A DNA stretch of 64,000 bases from Arthrobacter castelli DSM 16402 (lineage in GTDB: Bacteria; Actinomycetota; Actinomycetes; Actinomycetales; Micrococcaceae): NCBI RefSeq assembly GCF_000430705.1, contig NZ_AUMN01000010.1:1-64000 (forward strand). Reading direction: 5' to 3'. Shown in pieces: positions 62,289 through 64,000 of this stretch. The position numbers were made by a program, and so were the translations under genes. Numbering within the stretch: the first letter of the stretch is position 1; each line of letters begins with the position of its first letter. The notes under the pieces were generated by a model. The model worked only from the letters and a program-made list of their open reading frames with translations. It searched no databases and had not been told where the DNA came from.

Positions 62289-63701
62289 TTACGAGACCGG
62301 GACCGCCGAGCGGTTCCGCGCGGCGGTCCAGACCAGGACGACCGCGACCAGGACCATCGCCGCCAGACCCAGTCCGCCGTAGCCGAGGGCGACCAGAGTA
62401 GGCCCGGCCAGCGCCCCGCCGAGTGCCCCGGCCAGATTCATGGACATGTCCGAGACACCCTGCACGGCCGGGCGCTCGGGCACGGCGACGGACTCGGCAA
62501 CGAGCGCGGATCCGGACACGATCGACGCGGACCATCCGAGGCCGAGCAGGATCAGGCTCACGCCGACCAGGACGGTGTTCCCGGCACCGAGGTAGGCCGC
62601 CGCCAGCGCCGCGAGGAGCACGATCTGGCCGCTGACGATGACCGGTGTGCGTCCGTATCTGTCGGCGAGCCAGCCGAAGATGGGAGAGAGGGCGTACATC
62701 CCGGCGATGTGCAGGCTGATGGTGAATCCGACGATCGACAGGGTGGCGCCGTGCTCATACAGGTGCACCGGGGTCATGGACATCACCGAGACCATGGTGG
62801 CGTGGCTGAGGGCGACGACGGCGACAGCATAGCGGGCACCCGGGTTGGCGCGCAGGACCGCAAGTCCGCCGGAACGCTTGGATGGACCGGATGGAGCGGA
62901 TGGAGCGGCCGGTGCGGATGGAGCGGGCGGTGCGGCCGGACCGGCTGTGCCGACTGGGCCGTCGTCGGCGGTTCCGGACGGCGGCGGGGTTGCCGCCGGT
63001 GATGGGACGGGTTGTGATTCGACGCGGTCGCGCTCCAATGCAGTGAGCAGCGGATCCGGGCGCAGCCCGACGACGAAGATCAGCGCCGCCCCAATCTGCG
63101 CGGCCACCGAAAAGGTGAAGGCCCCGGTCAGCGGCGGCAGGCCCAGGAAGGCGCCCACCACTTCGCCGGGTTCAAAAAGATTCGGGCCGAGCACCGCGCC
63201 GATCGTCGTCGACCACACCACCACGGCGAGGCTGCGTGCGCGGGAACGGTCGTCGGCCAGGTCGGTGGCGGCGAAGCGGGACTGGAAATTGACGGCGGCG
63301 CCGACCCCGAGCATCAGGATGCCCGCCAGCAGCAGTGCGAAGACGGAAAGGGCGGCAGCCGTGATCGCCAGCAACGCGCCGGCGGCCGCAACCAGGGCGC
63401 CGGTGGACAGCGAGATGCGGCGGCCCTTCGCCCGCGCCAGCCGCGCGAGCGGGACCGCACTCAGCGCCGCGCCCAGGGTGCTCATGGTGGCGGCCATGCC
63501 GGACCAGGCGTTGGAACCGGAGATCTCCGCCGCGAGCAAGGCACCCAGCGACAGGGTCGCGCCCAAGCCGATACCGCCGAGGATTTGGCCGGTGAACAGC
63601 ACCTTGACCACGCGGCGCTGCAGCCGGGCGGCGTCGTAGTCCGGTTCCCGGCGTTCGTCCCCGCCGTGGGTTTTCAGCACTCGTCCACCGGGGCGGCGCA
63701 T
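62289..63701 (-). CDS. MFS transporter
   Basis: A 470-residue protein with twelve predicted helices. The first is VLFTGQILGGIGLGATLSLG; ARLARAKGRRISLSTGALVA carries the loop 2-3 basic motif and its second-half counterpart is GWLADRYGRTPVIVSG. The central loop is long and Ala/Pro/Ser-rich (~residues 233-275), an actinobacterial quirk. Substrate unknown; it may export a drug or metabolite. It follows the oxidoreductase gene by 44 bp in the same direction. Confidence 0.9.
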   Translation of the reverse strand: MRRPGGRVLKTHGGDERREPDYDAARLQRRVVKVLFTGQILGGIGLGATLSLGALLAAEISGSNAWSGMAATMSTLGAALSAVPLARLARAKGRRISLSTGALVAAAGALLAITAAALSVFALLLAGILMLGVGAAVNFQSRFAATDLADDRSRARSLAVVVWSTTIGAVLGPNLFEPGEVVGAFLGLPPLTGAFTFSVAAQIGAALIFVVGLRPDPLLTALERDRVESQPVPSPAATPPPSGTADDGPVGTAGPAAPPAPSAPAAPSAPSGPSKRSGGLAVLRANPGARYAVAVVALSHATMVSVMSMTPVHLYEHGATLSIVGFTISLHIAGMYALSPIFGWLADRYGRTPVIVSGQIVLLAALAAAYLGAGNTVLVGVSLILLGLGWSASIVSGSALVAESVAVPERPAVQGVSDMSMNLAGALGGALAGPTLVALGYGGLGLAAMVLVAVVLVWTAARNRSAVPVS

Positions 63702-63745
63702 CGCCTTCCTTTCTGTCGATGCGCCGTGTTCGTGCGCACCGGGTA

Positions 63746-64000
63746 TCAGGCGCCGGCGGCCACCCCGGCGCCTGCCGTCGTCGTGCTTTCCTCAGGTTCC
63801 GACGCCGGCTCCAGCCGGATGATGACCGCCTTGGAGACCGGGGTGTTGCTGCCCTCTGCGACGTGTCCGAGCGGTACCAGCACGTTGGCCTCAGGATAGT
63901 AGGCGGCCGCGCAACCTCGGGCCGTCGGATAGGAAACCACGCGGAACTGCCGCAGCACGCGCTCCTGGTCGTCGGTGTAGACGGTGTGCACGTCCACCAG
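63746..64000 (-). CDS. FdhF/YdeP-type molybdopterin oxidoreductase, C-terminal end (5' part outside window)
   Basis: Eighty-four residues are visible, open to the right edge. VDVHTVYTDDQERVLRQFRV, SYPTARGCAAAYYPEANVLV and GSNTPVSKAVIIRLEP match the molybdopterin-dinucleotide-binding C-terminal domain of FdhF/YdeP-like oxidoreductases. An Ala/Gly/Thr tail ends the protein. The apparent Met is internal; the true start is beyond 64000. Confidence 0.82.
   Translation of the reverse strand: MVDVHTVYTDDQERVLRQFRVVSYPTARGCAAAYYPEANVLVPLGHVAEGSNTPVSKAVIIRLEPASEPEESTTTAGAGVAAGA

Overview
The window is high-GC chromosomal DNA from an actinobacterium, most likely a member of the Micrococcaceae (Arthrobacter-like). 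The signs are strong G/C bias at third codon positions, frequent GTG starts with AGGAG-type ribosome binding sites, a DUF222/HNH (13E12-type) protein, LAL-type LuxR regulators, SipW-dependent secreted proteins, CGNR regulators, and an ISL3-type IS end. This is inferred from gene content; no rRNA or housekeeping marker is present. I saw no rRNA, tRNA, CRISPR array or prophage.

Left part (1-18 kb): the 3' end of an ISL3-family IS, then a long minus-strand block. Transcribed from 10956 down to 604, it encodes an unusual XRE-TetR fusion regulator, a beta-keto acid cleavage enzyme, L-carnitine dehydrogenase, a hotdog thioesterase, a Tat-lipoprotein oligopeptide-type ABC importer and a frameshifted EstB-like serine hydrolase. 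The three enzymes together make a carnitine-to-glycine-betaine route: oxidation to dehydrocarnitine, cleavage with acetyl-CoA to betainyl-CoA plus acetoacetate, then hydrolysis. The thioesterase carries an in-frame palindromic repeat insertion. Beyond it lie a DUF222/HNH gene, an ectoine-hydrolase-like M24 protein, an enolase-superfamily enzyme and an ABC-2 exporter.

Middle (18-36.6 kb): a VapBC toxin-antitoxin pair beside a serine-hydrolase relic; a divergent NmrA/MarR pair with a perfect palindromic operator; two translationally coupled LAL-type LuxR regulators, the second with a lost P-loop; a flavin monooxygenase and a GNAT; then a surface-protein locus (28.6-33.1 kb) with a truncated secreted protein, two SipW-type TasA-like proteins, the SipW signal peptidase and an LAETG-anchored protein. 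A deletion scar with head-on fragments of an ABC permease and a TetR regulator follows, then an acetamidase/formamidase, an SDR and an AlkZ-like protein.

Right part (36.6-64 kb): pobA with an IclR regulator; a two-component system coupled to an MMPL exporter; an ArsR-like regulator, a beta-lactamase-fold hydrolase and a membrane protein; a divergent CGNR regulator and MBL-fold/LLM flavin genes; AraC, cupin and VOC genes; a truncated AAA ATPase; tex; a Ca2+/H+ antiporter; a PadR module with a 12-bp-arm palindromic operator; a DsbA/CcdA/CPVC membrane thiol-redox operon divergent from a GntR regulator; a methyltransferase; a VapC relic; a DUF6457 gene; two related palindromic repeats; an MFS exporter; and the 3' end of a molybdopterin oxidoreductase cut by the window edge.

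Most useful leads: the SipW/TasA-like surface locus, the repeat-in-gene insertion in the carnitine thioesterase, the XRE-TetR fusion, and the LAL pair in which one partner looks like a pseudo-ATPase.
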